This document shows, piece by piece, positions 1 to 6,256 of a stretch of 6,719 nt of DNA (within the stretch, counting starts at the first letter, position 1; each line of letters starts with the position of its first letter). The translations under genes and the position numbers were made by a program. This DNA comes from Planctomycetota bacterium (GTDB lineage: Bacteria > Planctomycetota > Planctomycetia > Isosphaerales > Isosphaeraceae), in NCBI GenBank assembly GCA_021807585.1, contig JAKBCQ010000146.1:1-6719 (forward strand), written 5' to 3'. Below the pieces are notes generated by a model, which worked only from the letters and a program-made list of their open reading frames with translations, ran no database searches and was not told the DNA's origin.

Positions 1-318
1 TGCACCACCGGATTCGAGCGATTGGTGGTCGTGCTCAAAGGAGCGGGGACGATCGTCACCGACGGCGATAAATACTACGTGAACACATCGGGAAATCCTG
101 GAATGGCGACGGGCGGAACGGGAGACGTTCTGACCGGCGTGATCGCGGCGCTGGTGGCGCAGCGGGTTCCCGTGTTCGAGGCGGCGCAGCTTGGCGTTTA
201 CGCGCACGGGCTGGCGGGGGACATCGCGCGTGATCAGAACGGTGCGATCGGCATGATCGCGGGCGACGTCGTCGATTCGCTCGCCGACGCTTTTGAACAT
301 CTGGAGGCTTATTCATGA
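1..318 (+). CDS. nnrD: NAD(P)H-hydrate dehydratase, C-terminal part (5' end outside window)
   Basis: This enzyme repairs hydrated NADH/NADPH (NADHX/NADPHX) by ADP- or ATP-dependent dehydration, working with an epimerase (NnrE) in the cytosol. The reading frame is open from base 1 and gives 105 residues before TGA at 316-318. Two family hallmarks of the YjeF C-terminal, ribokinase-like fold are visible: VVLKGAGTIV at fragment residues 10-19, and NPGMATGGTGDVLTG at 32-46, which contains the conserved GTGD whose Asp is the catalytic residue in the family. The tail (GDIARDQNGAIGMIAGDVV) also fits the family. Stand-alone dehydratases are about 280 residues and fusions with NnrE about 500, so most of the protein lies upstream and I cannot tell which form this is. 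An internal TTG at 22 is not the real start. No strong intrinsic terminator follows. Confidence 0.93.
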   Translation, partial: CTTGFERLVVVLKGAGTIVTDGDKYYVNTSGNPGMATGGTGDVLTGVIAALVAQRVPVFEAAQLGVYAHGLAGDIARDQNGAIGMIAGDVVDSLADAFEHLEAYS

Positions 319-506
319 TAAATCCATAACGTTGCATTCATCGACGTGTTTTGACATTTCAAGACGCCGATGGAGAACGATTTGTCGGATCCCTCTCCGC
401 GCGGATCGATTCGCCGGCGTATACTGGAATGGATCGAAATGGTTATGATTCATAAATTTTGCCGGCCGACGTGACGTGATGCGACCGCCGCGATCTGACA
501 AATAAC

Positions 507-511
507 GGGAG
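507..511 (+). promoter_or_regulatory. Ribosome binding site deciding the GTG start at 520
   Basis: GGGAG lies 8 nt before the GTG at 520-522, an ideal Shine-Dalgarno distance. It supports GTG 520 over the in-frame ATG at 565, which has no comparable motif. The rest of the 319-519 spacer holds a TTGACA at 351-356 and a TATACT at 420-425, but they are not at promoter spacing from each other. Confidence 0.55.
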
Positions 512-519
512 ATGACAGC

Positions 520-1029
520 GTGTCCTCGCAAGAAAATCCTTCGCCTCCGTTTTGGACTTATCGCATGGAAGTGTCTCCGACCGGGCAAAATCCGGGCGCC
601 TACGCGTCCAACATGACCGATCCGATCGCGCTTTTGCATTTACTGATCAATTTGCAATCGCAGATGCTCGAGGTTCAGCGGCAAACGTTCGAGGTCGAGC
701 GGCAACAACTCGAACTCGCTCGCGAGGCGTCGGCGATCGCGCGCGATCAGCGGATGCGGCAGATCGCCGAACTCGAACGGTGGCAGACAAGCCACGAAGG
801 GGTTGTCGACGACTGCAAAGAGGCGCTCTCGCAACTCGAAAGCGTGCACGCCGCGCTGATGCGCGAGATGACCGATTTCATCGCCGAAAATCACGAAAAC
901 CTCCGCGAGGGAGATTTCTCGCTCACCGATTTCGTCGACCGCTTCGGGCCCAGGCTCGCTCATCTCAACACGATGCTCTCGATCCTCAGACCCCTCGCCG
1001 CCGTCATCAAAAAATCCGACGGGAATTAA
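520..1029 (+). CDS. Small coiled-coil protein of unknown function
   Basis: I do not recognise a named family. The product is 169 residues with no signal peptide or membrane segment, so it is probably cytosolic. Residues 1-33 are polar and Pro/Asn-rich, including the aromatic patch PPFWTY. Residues 36-90 form a long heptad-like helix rich in Leu, Gln, Glu and Arg (for example EVQRQTFEVERQQLELAREA), a likely coiled coil. A second helix follows at about 93-125, and then an ordered-looking block, DFSLTDFVDRFGPRLAHLN at about 132-150, followed by a short hydrophobic helix and a basic end. The GTG start is backed by GGGAG at 507-511. The next gene, a TAXI-type binding protein, starts 81 bp downstream on the same strand. 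The two may be co-transcribed, although the gap has its own possible promoter. An adaptor or oligomerisation role is only a guess from the helices. Confidence 0.8.
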   Translation: MSSQENPSPPFWTYRMEVSPTGQNPGAYASNMTDPIALLHLLINLQSQMLEVQRQTFEVERQQLELAREASAIARDQRMRQIAELERWQTSHEGVVDDCKEALSQLESVHAALMREMTDFIAENHENLREGDFSLTDFVDRFGPRLAHLNTMLSILRPLAAVIKKSDGN

Positions 1030-1033
1030 CAAT

Positions 1034-1063
1034 TTTACGCTTGCACATGTTAAAACTTATAAA
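1034..1063 (+). promoter_or_regulatory. Possible promoter for the TAXI gene
   Basis: TTTACG (1034-1039, four of six matches to TTGACA) and TATAAA (1058-1063, five of six to TATAAT) are 18 nt apart in the short AT-rich gap after the coiled-coil gene. A transcript starting near 1070 would have a leader of about 40 nt. This is a consensus match only, and read-through from the upstream gene is equally possible. Confidence 0.25.
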
Positions 1064-1110
1064 ATAACGATCCGTCTAAAGGGGCCGCGGGGCGCAACTT
1101 TGGTGATATT

Positions 1111-2715
1111 ATGTTTATGTGCTTGTTTGCCTCGGCTCGCGGCGGACGGCCGTCGACTTACCTGCGGATCGCGGCGGCGCCGATCGCGGCCGCTTTGATC
1201 CTCGGTTGGTTCATCGCGCGGGCCCGCGACGATCGAGCACTAAAGCGCCCGTTGAAAGTCGCGACCGGCTCGTCCGCGACGACGCGGATGCGACTATTAA
1301 ACGCCTTCGTCGAGGGGGCGCGAGTGGAAGGCGTGCCGATCGAAATCGCTGCGACAAAAGGCTCGGTCGAAGCGTGTCGGAAAGTCGAATCGGGCGAGGT
1401 CGACTTGGCGCTCGTCCTCGGATCGCGCGATTTCTCGGAATTTCCGCGGCTCCGCCAGATCGCTGCGCTTCATGTTGAACCGATGCACCTGTTAGTAAAA
1501 GCCGATCTTTATGAAAGCGTATCCAGCGATATTCATAGCCTTGAAGGCAAGCGAGTCCTGGCCGTCGGGTTCGCGGATTCGGCGACGCTTCAATTCTCCA
1601 ACATGCTGCTTGATATGCTTGGGCTCAGGTTCGAATCCGATGATCCCGCGGCCGAAGCCCCGCGGATCGGCGCTCGGGAGGGGGGCGCGAGCGAATCCGA
1701 CCGCGATCGCGCGGACGAGATTTCGACTCCGGACTCCTCACCGATCGTCGCCGGCGCCAAAGCTGCGGCTCCGAAACCGATCGCGCGAGCAGGGATCGTA
1801 TATCGAGCGAATTTCGATCTCGAATCGCTTGCTCCCACGACTCGCGCCGACGAAATCCCCGACGCGATTTTCGTCGTCTCGACCCTTCCCTCGCTTCGCA
1901 TTCGTGAGCTCGTGGAAAGATTCGAATATCGCCTCGTTCCCCTCCCCTACGCCGACGCGATCGCCCTCTCGGCGATCGAAGAGCCTCATGCCGTATTGCC
2001 TGATTCTCATGCGAGTATTCTTCATAAAGAATTTATTCATGAAGTAACGATACCTCAATTCGCTTATCAGATCGATCCTCCCGTCCCTCGGACCGCGATC
2101 CGCACGCTCGGATTGCGGGTGTTGCTGGTGGGACGCGACGATCTCGATCCCGATCGCGTCGAATCGGTGTTGAAGTTGATCTTCCGCACGCGATTCGCGC
2201 GGCTCGTTCGGCCCAGGCTCGACGTCGCGGGAATGAAGGGATACGCCGAACTTCCGTGGCACGCCGGATCGCTCAGTTATTTCAATCATGATGAGCCGTT
2301 TATTACCGCGGAATCGATCGACGAGCTCGAGAAAACGATGACGATCGTCGGCACGATCGCCGGGGGTATGCTCGTTTCGTGGCAATGGATTCGAAGCCGA
2401 AAGGCCGCGGCGCGCGATCGCCGCTTCCAGGTTTATCTCATGAAGGTGAGCGAGATCGATCGGCGGGCGCTCGATTTTGAGATTGCCGACTCGTTCGACG
2501 TTGCCTCGCTCGCTCTGCTTCAACGCGAGCTCGGCGTCCTCAAGAACGAGGCGATCGAGAAGTTCGCCGAGGGAGAAATCGGCGGCGAATCGCTCTTAAA
2601 CGGCTTCCTGGCGCACGTCAACGATTCGCGCGACAACATCACGCGGTTGATCCTCCACGCGCGATCGGGCGATGTCGCCGCGCACGAACCGCAAGATCAA
2701 CCCAAGAATTCCTAA
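1111..2715 (+). CDS. Membrane-anchored TAXI-family solute-binding protein with cytosolic C-terminal extension
   Basis: The 534-residue product resembles the TAXI branch of TRAP-transporter binding proteins, which capture small organic acids or similar ligands outside the cytoplasmic membrane. A hydrophobic segment at residues 17-36 looks like an uncleaved anchor. The binding fold starts at LKVATGSS (48-55). GSVEACRKVESGEVDLALVLG (84-104) is the typical TAXI signature, and the block from EVTIPQFAYQ to LRVLLVGRDDL (about 311-345) matches the late conserved region. Residues about 174-228 are an Ala/Asp/Ser/Pro-rich insertion in the middle of the fold. A second membrane segment spans about 408-427. 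A charged helical tail (429-534, with EIDRRALDFE and FLAHVNDSRDNITRLILH) should then be cytosolic. Ordinary TAXI proteins are about 320 residues. No DctM/DctQ-type permease is in the window, so transport is unproven and a sensory role is possible. ATG 1111 has only a weak ribosome binding site (GGTG at 1102-1105). ATG 1117 is an alternative, and no in-frame start lies further upstream within the spacer. Confidence 0.82.
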   Translation: MFMCLFASARGGRPSTYLRIAAAPIAAALILGWFIARARDDRALKRPLKVATGSSATTRMRLLNAFVEGARVEGVPIEIAATKGSVEACRKVESGEVDLALVLGSRDFSEFPRLRQIAALHVEPMHLLVKADLYESVSSDIHSLEGKRVLAVGFADSATLQFSNMLLDMLGLRFESDDPAAEAPRIGAREGGASESDRDRADEISTPDSSPIVAGAKAAAPKPIARAGIVYRANFDLESLAPTTRADEIPDAIFVVSTLPSLRIRELVERFEYRLVPLPYADAIALSAIEEPHAVLPDSHASILHKEFIHEVTIPQFAYQIDPPVPRTAIRTLGLRVLLVGRDDLDPDRVESVLKLIFRTRFARLVRPRLDVAGMKGYAELPWHAGSLSYFNHDEPFITAESIDELEKTMTIVGTIAGGMLVSWQWIRSRKAAARDRRFQVYLMKVSEIDRRALDFEIADSFDVASLALLQRELGVLKNEAIEKFAEGEIGGESLLNGFLAHVNDSRDNITRLILHARSGDVAAHEPQDQPKNS

Positions 2716-2728
2716 CGCGGGGAAGCCG

Positions 2729-2758
2729 CAAAAATACCAACCCGACGCGCTATTTTTG
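2729..2758 (+). terminator. Weak stem-loop after the TAXI gene
   Basis: CAAAAATA (2729-2736) pairs with TATTTTTG (2751-2758) around a 14-nt loop, starting 13 nt after the stop codon. The 8-bp stem is AT-rich and is not followed by a clean T-run, so it is at best a poor intrinsic terminator. It could equally be incidental. Confidence 0.25.
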
Positions 2759-2867
2759 GTGTTGCGCTTTTCCTCGGGGGACGAAGAGTAAGTCGTTCAT
2801 TGACAAGAGATTAGATAACAGCTAAGTCGATCATCTGGTTTGGAGCCGAAGCCGGAAATGCCGTTCA

Positions 2868-2948
2868 AATACAATCACGATGCGCGAGCGAGCGAGTGAG
2901 TCGTTTTATTTCGAAAGTACGCACTCGCTCGCGCTTCGAGCTTGTATT
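2868..2948. repeat. Imperfect inverted repeat with GAGC-repeat stem
   Basis: An inner perfect 11-bp stem, GCGAGCGAGTG (2888-2898) with CACTCGCTCGC (2922-2932), encloses a 23-nt loop. Outside it, AATACAA (2868-2874) pairs with TTGTATT (2942-2948). The left inner arm is a short tandem of GAGC (about 2886-2896). RNA read from either strand could fold into a long interrupted hairpin. There is no T-run beside it. Function unknown. Confidence 0.6.
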
Positions 2949-3043
2949 GCAGATTTAATCACATATGTAGTTTCCATACCGAAGGAAAAGGGAAAGCGAA
3001 ACACCAAAACGCGCTAGAGAGGGTCTTATAATAATAGCATGAA

Positions 3044-3197
3044 AACTTTCGATTGATCATTTAATCGGCCCCTCGCGTGCGCGTCGGGTTAGTATAATCT
3101 CCACATCCGTTCGTTAAAAGATGCGCGCACGGCGCGTAGAAGTTACAGAGGAAAACCTAGCAAGGTTGCTCAAAGACGCTTAATGATCAATCAAGTT
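3044..3197. repeat. Segment bounded by inverted arms, with internal complementary GC block
   Basis: GATTGATCAT (3051-3060) is exactly complementary to ATGATCAATC (3183-3192). Pairing extends inward by TAA/TTA with one bulged T, and outward by AACTT (3044-3048) with AAGTT (3193-3197) after two unpaired bases. Inside lie CGTGCGCG (3076-3083) with CGCGCACG (3124-3131), the small hairpin AACCT-AGCA-AGGTT (3154-3167), a TATAAT at 3093-3098, and a 20-codon frame at 3121-3183. The core arm contains the palindrome TGATCA, which makes a chance match more likely. It could be a small structured RNA, a MITE-like remnant, or coincidence. Confidence 0.4.
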
Positions 3198-3265
3198 AAA
3201 TATATTTAAACGTCGTATTAAAACATTTAAATATCAACAAAATAAATAAATATCTAACAAAATGT
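3191..3265. repeat. AT-rich island with palindromes and direct repeats
   Basis: By hand count about 12 of 75 bases are G or C, against a clearly GC-rich background. It contains the 14-bp perfect palindrome TTAAATATATTTAA (3196-3209), ATTTAAAT (3225-3232), and a direct repeat AAATATCAACAAAAT (3229-3243) / AAATATCTAACAAAAT (3248-3263) that differs by one inserted T. No DnaA-box consensus is seen nearby, so I do not call an origin. Confidence 0.6.
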
Positions 3266-3283
3266 TGTGATCGATCGTCACAA
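3265..3283. repeat. Short inverted repeat TTGTGA-N7-TCACAA
   Basis: TTGTGA (3265-3270) and TCACAA (3278-3283) flank TCGATCG. The symmetry and size would suit a dimeric regulator site, but it lies downstream of both flanking genes and no obvious promoter is next to it. Function unknown. Confidence 0.3.
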
Positions 3284-3302
3284 GTGTGTAAGGCCGCGCG
3301 CA

Positions 3303-3338
3303 CAAGAACCCGATCGAATCGGGTCGATCGGGTTCTTG
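3303..3338. terminator. Perfect 14-bp hairpin, likely distal terminator for clpC
   Basis: CAAGAACCCGATCG (3303-3316) and CGATCGGGTTCTTG (3325-3338) form a perfect 14-bp stem with an 8-nt loop. It starts about 100 nt beyond the clpC stop. No T-run follows on either strand, so it may be a T-less terminator, a transcript-end stabiliser or a barrier between the convergent genes. Confidence 0.5.
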
Positions 3339-3390
3339 CGATCAGATCGGCGGATTACGGGGGCTGAGCGTGTGGTCGTTACGATTCGGC

Positions 3391-3424
3391 CGCGGGGGGA
3401 TCGGTTTGAGGTTAAGCCCCCGCG
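3391..3424 (-). terminator. GC-rich hairpin just after clpC
   Basis: CGCGGGGG (3391-3398) pairs perfectly with CCCCCGCG (3417-3424) across an 18-nt loop, beginning 17 nt past the clpC stop codon. GATCGG (3399-3404) can alternatively pair with CCGATC (3429-3434), so two folds compete. There is no T-tract. The position favours a role at the clpC transcript end. Confidence 0.45.
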
Positions 3425-3440
3425 CGAGCCGATCGGGTTG

Positions 3441-5963
3441 TTAGACCTCGCCCGCGGGCGTATCGGGAGCGGCGGCGGCCGCTCCGACTTCGGCGAGCGC
3501 CTCCTCTCCTTTTACGGTGGCCTCGAAGCGCAAGCGTTTGATCTCGTCGACCGTTTCCAGTCGAACGGTGATCAAGTTTTTACCTTTGAATTCGCCGCGG
3601 AGGATTTCTTCGCTCATCGGATCTTCGATGAAGTTCTCGATGGCGCGACGGAGCGGACGAGCGCCGTAATCGGGATTGAAACCTTTTTCAATCAAGAACT
3701 CTTTGGCTTCGTCGCTCAAGACGAGTTCGAGACCCCGGTCGCGGAGCCGGCCGCGAACTTTCGTCAGTTCGATGTCGACGATCTGCTTGAGATTGTCGCG
3801 ATTGAGCCCGTGGAAGACGATCACGTCGTCGAGCCGGTTGAGGAACTCGGGACGGAAATACCGTTCGATCGAAACTTTCACGCGTTCTTTCATCGTTTCA
3901 TATGATGCCGCGTCGTCGCGACCGCGATCGAATCCGAAGATGTTTGAAGTCGAAACCGATTCGGCGCCCGCGTTCGTCGTGAGGATCAAGATCGTGTTCT
4001 TGAAGTCGACGTTGCGGCCGAAGCTGTCGGTCAGACGCCCTTCCTCCATGATTTGGAGCAACATGTTGAAGACGTCGGGATGCGCCTTCTCGATCTCGTC
4101 CAAAAGCACGACCGCGTAGGGACGGCGACGGATCTTCTCGGTCAATTGCCCCCCCTCCTCGTAGCCGACATACCCGGGAGGGGCGCCGATCAGCCGCGAG
4201 ACGTTGTGCTTTTCCATGTATTCCGACATGTCGATCTGAATGAGCGAGTCGGCGTCGCCGAACATGAACTCGGCCAGGCTCTTGGCGAGGAGGGTTTTTC
4301 CGACGCCCGTGGGGCCGGCGAAGATGAACGACCCGATCGGCCGCTTGGGGTCTTTGAGGCCCGCCCTGCTCCGTCGCACCGCCTGGCTGATCCGTTTGAT
4401 CGCCTCGGTTTGCGAAATGACGCGTTTTTGGAGATCGAGCTCCATCCGGACGAGCCGCTCCGACTCCTCGGCTTCGAGCCGCGTGAGCGGAATGCCCGTC
4501 ATCTTGCTGACGACCTCGGCGACGACCTCCTCGTCGACGGTACCGTCGATCTCCTTCGATCGTTCACGCCATTCTCGGGTGATCGTTTCTTTCTTTTTCT
4601 TGAGCTTGTCGGCCTGATCGCGAAGCGCCGCGGCGCGCTCGAAATCTTGATTGGCGACCGCCTCTTCTTTGTCTTGATTGAGCCGCTCGATCTGCTCGTC
4701 GAGCTCTTTGAGATCGGGAGGACGCGTCATCGCCTTGAGCCGCACGCGGGCGCCCGCCTCGTCGACGACGTCGATCGCCTTATCGGGCAAACAACGTCCC
4801 GTGATATAACGATCCGAAAGCTCGATCGCGGCCTCGAGCGCCTCGTCGGTGATCTGCACGCGATGGTGCGTTTCGTACCGATCGCGAAGGCCGCGAAGAA
4901 TCTCGAGCGCCTCGTTCTTCGACGGCGGTTCGACGACGATCGTTTGGAATCGACGTTCAAGTGCGCCGTCTTTTTCAATATATTTACGATATTCATCGAG
5001 CGTCGTGGCGCCGATGCATTGCACCTCGCCGCGGGCGAGCGCGGGTTTGAGCACGTTCGAAGCGTCGATCGCCCCCTCGGCGCCTCCCGCGCCCACCAGC
5101 GTGTGCAATTCGTCGATGAAGAGGATCGTGTTCTTGGCGCGGCGGACCTCGTTCATCACCGCCTTGATCCGCTCTTCAAATTGACCGCGGTATTTCGTCC
5201 CCGCGACCATCATCGCCAGGTCGAGCACGACGATCCGACGGTCGCGCAACAACTCGGGGACGTTCCCCTCGACGATCATTTGCGCCAAACCCTCGACGAT
5301 CGCGGTCTTCCCCACCCCCGCCTCGCCCAGGAGGACGGGGTTGTTCTTTTGCCGGCGCGAAAGAATTTGTACGACGCGTTCGATTTCATTTTGACGGCCG
5401 ATGACCGGATCCAGCTTGGCTTGCCGAGCCAGATCGGTCAGGTCGCGCCCGAAGGAGTCCAAGGCCGGGGTTTTGGATTTACCCGCTTTCGCCGCGGCGC
5501 GTTCGGATTCGCCGCCGGCTTCCATCCCATGACCGAGCAAGTTCAGGACCTCCTCACGCACTTCCTCGAGCTTGAGACCCAGATTCATCAGAACCTGCGC
5601 CGCGACTCCCTCTTGCTCGCGCAAGAGACCAAGCAAAAGGTGTTCGGTGCCTACATAGTTATGGTTGAGATTCCGCGCTTCCTCGATCGCGTAGTCGATC
5701 ACCTTCTTGGCCCTGGGCGTTTGGGGCAATTTGCCCATCGTCACCATCTCGGGGCCCGATTGGACGATCCTCTCGACTTCCAACCGAATCTTCCTCAGAT
5801 CGACGTCGAGATTCTTAAGCACATTGGCCGCGACCCCGCTTCCCTCTTTGACGAGTCCAAGCAGGACGTGTTCTGTGCCGATATATTCATGATTGAACCG
5901 TTGGGCCTCCTGGTTGGCCAGGTGCATGACCTTGCGGGCTCGTTCGGTGAAGCGTTCGTACAT
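3441..5963 (-). CDS. clpC: ATP-dependent Clp protease ATP-binding subunit ClpC
   Basis: ClpC is a hexameric cytosolic AAA+ unfoldase that threads damaged or tagged proteins into ClpP. The 840-residue product is complete and of usual family length. A double Clp N-domain spans about 1-145. The first ATPase has Walker A GEAGVGKT (213-220), pore loop GTKYRG (255-260), Walker B ILFIDE (280-285) and the arginine-finger region ERRFQ (336-340). A UVR-type middle domain lies at about 411-470, with the QDFERAA motif (F441) known in other ClpCs to control adaptor binding and resting assembly. The second ATPase has Walker A GPTGVGKT (550-557), pore loop GYVGY (597-601), Walker B VVLLDE (618-623), RPEFLNR (704-710) and sensor-2 GARP (767-770). 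The ClpP-docking loop reads IFGF (675-678). The tail is Ala-rich. The start [12 protein letters not shown] is chosen because it opens the N-domain as in homologues and has GGAGAG 8 nt upstream; an in-frame ATG at 6092 would add 43 unrelated residues. No ctsR, mcsA or mcsB is adjacent. Confidence 0.98.
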   Translation of the reverse strand: MYERFTERARKVMHLANQEAQRFNHEYIGTEHVLLGLVKEGSGVAANVLKNLDVDLRKIRLEVERIVQSGPEMVTMGKLPQTPRAKKVIDYAIEEARNLNHNYVGTEHLLLGLLREQEGVAAQVLMNLGLKLEEVREEVLNLLGHGMEAGGESERAAAKAGKSKTPALDSFGRDLTDLARQAKLDPVIGRQNEIERVVQILSRRQKNNPVLLGEAGVGKTAIVEGLAQMIVEGNVPELLRDRRIVVLDLAMMVAGTKYRGQFEERIKAVMNEVRRAKNTILFIDELHTLVGAGGAEGAIDASNVLKPALARGEVQCIGATTLDEYRKYIEKDGALERRFQTIVVEPPSKNEALEILRGLRDRYETHHRVQITDEALEAAIELSDRYITGRCLPDKAIDVVDEAGARVRLKAMTRPPDLKELDEQIERLNQDKEEAVANQDFERAAALRDQADKLKKKKETITREWRERSKEIDGTVDEEVVAEVVSKMTGIPLTRLEAEESERLVRMELDLQKRVISQTEAIKRISQAVRRSRAGLKDPKRPIGSFIFAGPTGVGKTLLAKSLAEFMFGDADSLIQIDMSEYMEKHNVSRLIGAPPGYVGYEEGGQLTEKIRRRPYAVVLLDEIEKAHPDVFNMLLQIMEEGRLTDSFGRNVDFKNTILILTTNAGAESVSTSNIFGFDRGRDDAASYETMKERVKVSIERYFRPEFLNRLDDVIVFHGLNRDNLKQIVDIELTKVRGRLRDRGLELVLSDEAKEFLIEKGFNPDYGARPLRRAIENFIEDPMSEEILRGEFKGKNLITVRLETVDEIKRLRFEATVKGEEALAEVGAAAAAPDTPAGEV

Positions 5964-5971
5964 GCGGTCGA

Positions 5972-5977
5972 CTCTCC
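5972..5977 (-). promoter_or_regulatory. Ribosome binding site of clpC
   Basis: GGAGAG on the minus strand ends 8 nt before the ATG at 5963. It fixes the start at MYERF rather than at the upstream in-frame ATG at 6092. Confidence 0.65.
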
Positions 5978-6116
5978 GGCGGTTATCTTGGGACCGCCGC
6001 CCAACTCCAATCCAGCACCACGACCCGACTCCGCTCGCGACTCTCGCGACGCCGAAAGCCAAAACCTTCGTCGCGATCCCGCCGCGGCTCATCTCACATT
6101 CATTCGTCTCTCTACC

Positions 6117-6122
6117 ATTATA
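6117..6122 (-). promoter_or_regulatory. Candidate clpC promoter -10 element
   Basis: A perfect TATAAT reads on the minus strand 153 nt before the clpC start. It predicts transcription from about 6110 and a leader of about 147 nt. The -35 region is poor (sequence around ACCTTT/CCTTTG at 16-18 nt spacing), so an alternative sigma factor or an activator is possible. No CIRCE or CtsR-like operator was found around it. Confidence 0.4.
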
Positions 6123-6198
6123 GAACGGTCCGCAACCCCAAAGGTTCGATCGCTCTCATCGGGATCGCATCGCAATCCCCACGACTCGTTCGATCCGC

Positions 6199-6248
6199 TC
6201 GATCGAGACCGATCGAAGAATCTGACGCGTCGCTCGGTCGTCGGACCG
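6199..6248 (-). terminator. Weak hairpins after the TPR gene
   Basis: Reading away from the TPR stop codon, CGGTC-CGAC-GACCG (6235-6248) is a 5-bp stem with a tetraloop, starting 9 nt past the stop. TCGATC-GGTCTC-GATCGA (6199-6216) follows. Neither has a T-run. CGATCG words are so common here that the second may be chance, and read-through into clpC remains possible. Confidence 0.2.
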
Positions 6249-6256
6249 CGGGAGGC

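Larger units (their letters stand above)
2716..3440. other. 725-bp structured non-coding spacer between convergent genes
   Basis: I find no convincing gene here on either strand; the open frames are all very short. What it holds is listed separately: a weak stem after the TAXI stop, an imperfect 81-bp inverted repeat, an arm-bounded segment, an AT-rich island, a short TTGTGA/TCACAA inverted repeat and two hairpins next to clpC. A TTGACA at 2800-2805 and TATAAT words at 3027-3032 and 3093-3098 (+) lack well-spaced partners. Base composition shifts sharply along the stretch, from GC-rich repeats to a block of about 16% GC and back to GC-rich hairpins. Confidence 0.75.

Noticed and set aside
351..425. 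Promoter made of TTGACA (351-356) and TATACT (420-425)
   Set aside because: The elements are more than 60 bp apart, and neither has a good partner at 16-18 bp.
1738..2523. Long minus-strand frame opposite the TAXI gene
   Set aside because: It is Arg/Ser-rich with no recognisable motif and lies fully inside a gene with clear family signatures.
2858..2899. 13-codon frame beginning MPFKYNHD
   Set aside because: It ends inside the inverted repeat, has no ribosome binding site and is short enough to be chance.
2888..2932. CIRCE-like heat-shock operator (GAGTG...CACTC)
   Set aside because: CIRCE has CACTC and GAGTG in the opposite order with a 9-bp gap. Here the order is reversed, the gap is 23 bp and the site is not at a promoter.
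3191..3290. Replication-origin-like AT-rich region with inverted repeat
   Set aside because: No DnaA-box cluster and no dnaA, dnaN or gyrase genes are nearby. AT content alone is not sufficient.
2716..3440. tRNA, CRISPR array or transposase remnant in the spacer
   Set aside because: There is no cloverleaf or T-loop motif, no regularly spaced identical repeats, and no frame with transposase motifs.
5964..6092. N-terminal extension of ClpC by 43 residues to an upstream ATG
   Set aside because: The extension is unlike any ClpC N-terminus. The ribosome binding site and homology both place the start at 5963.
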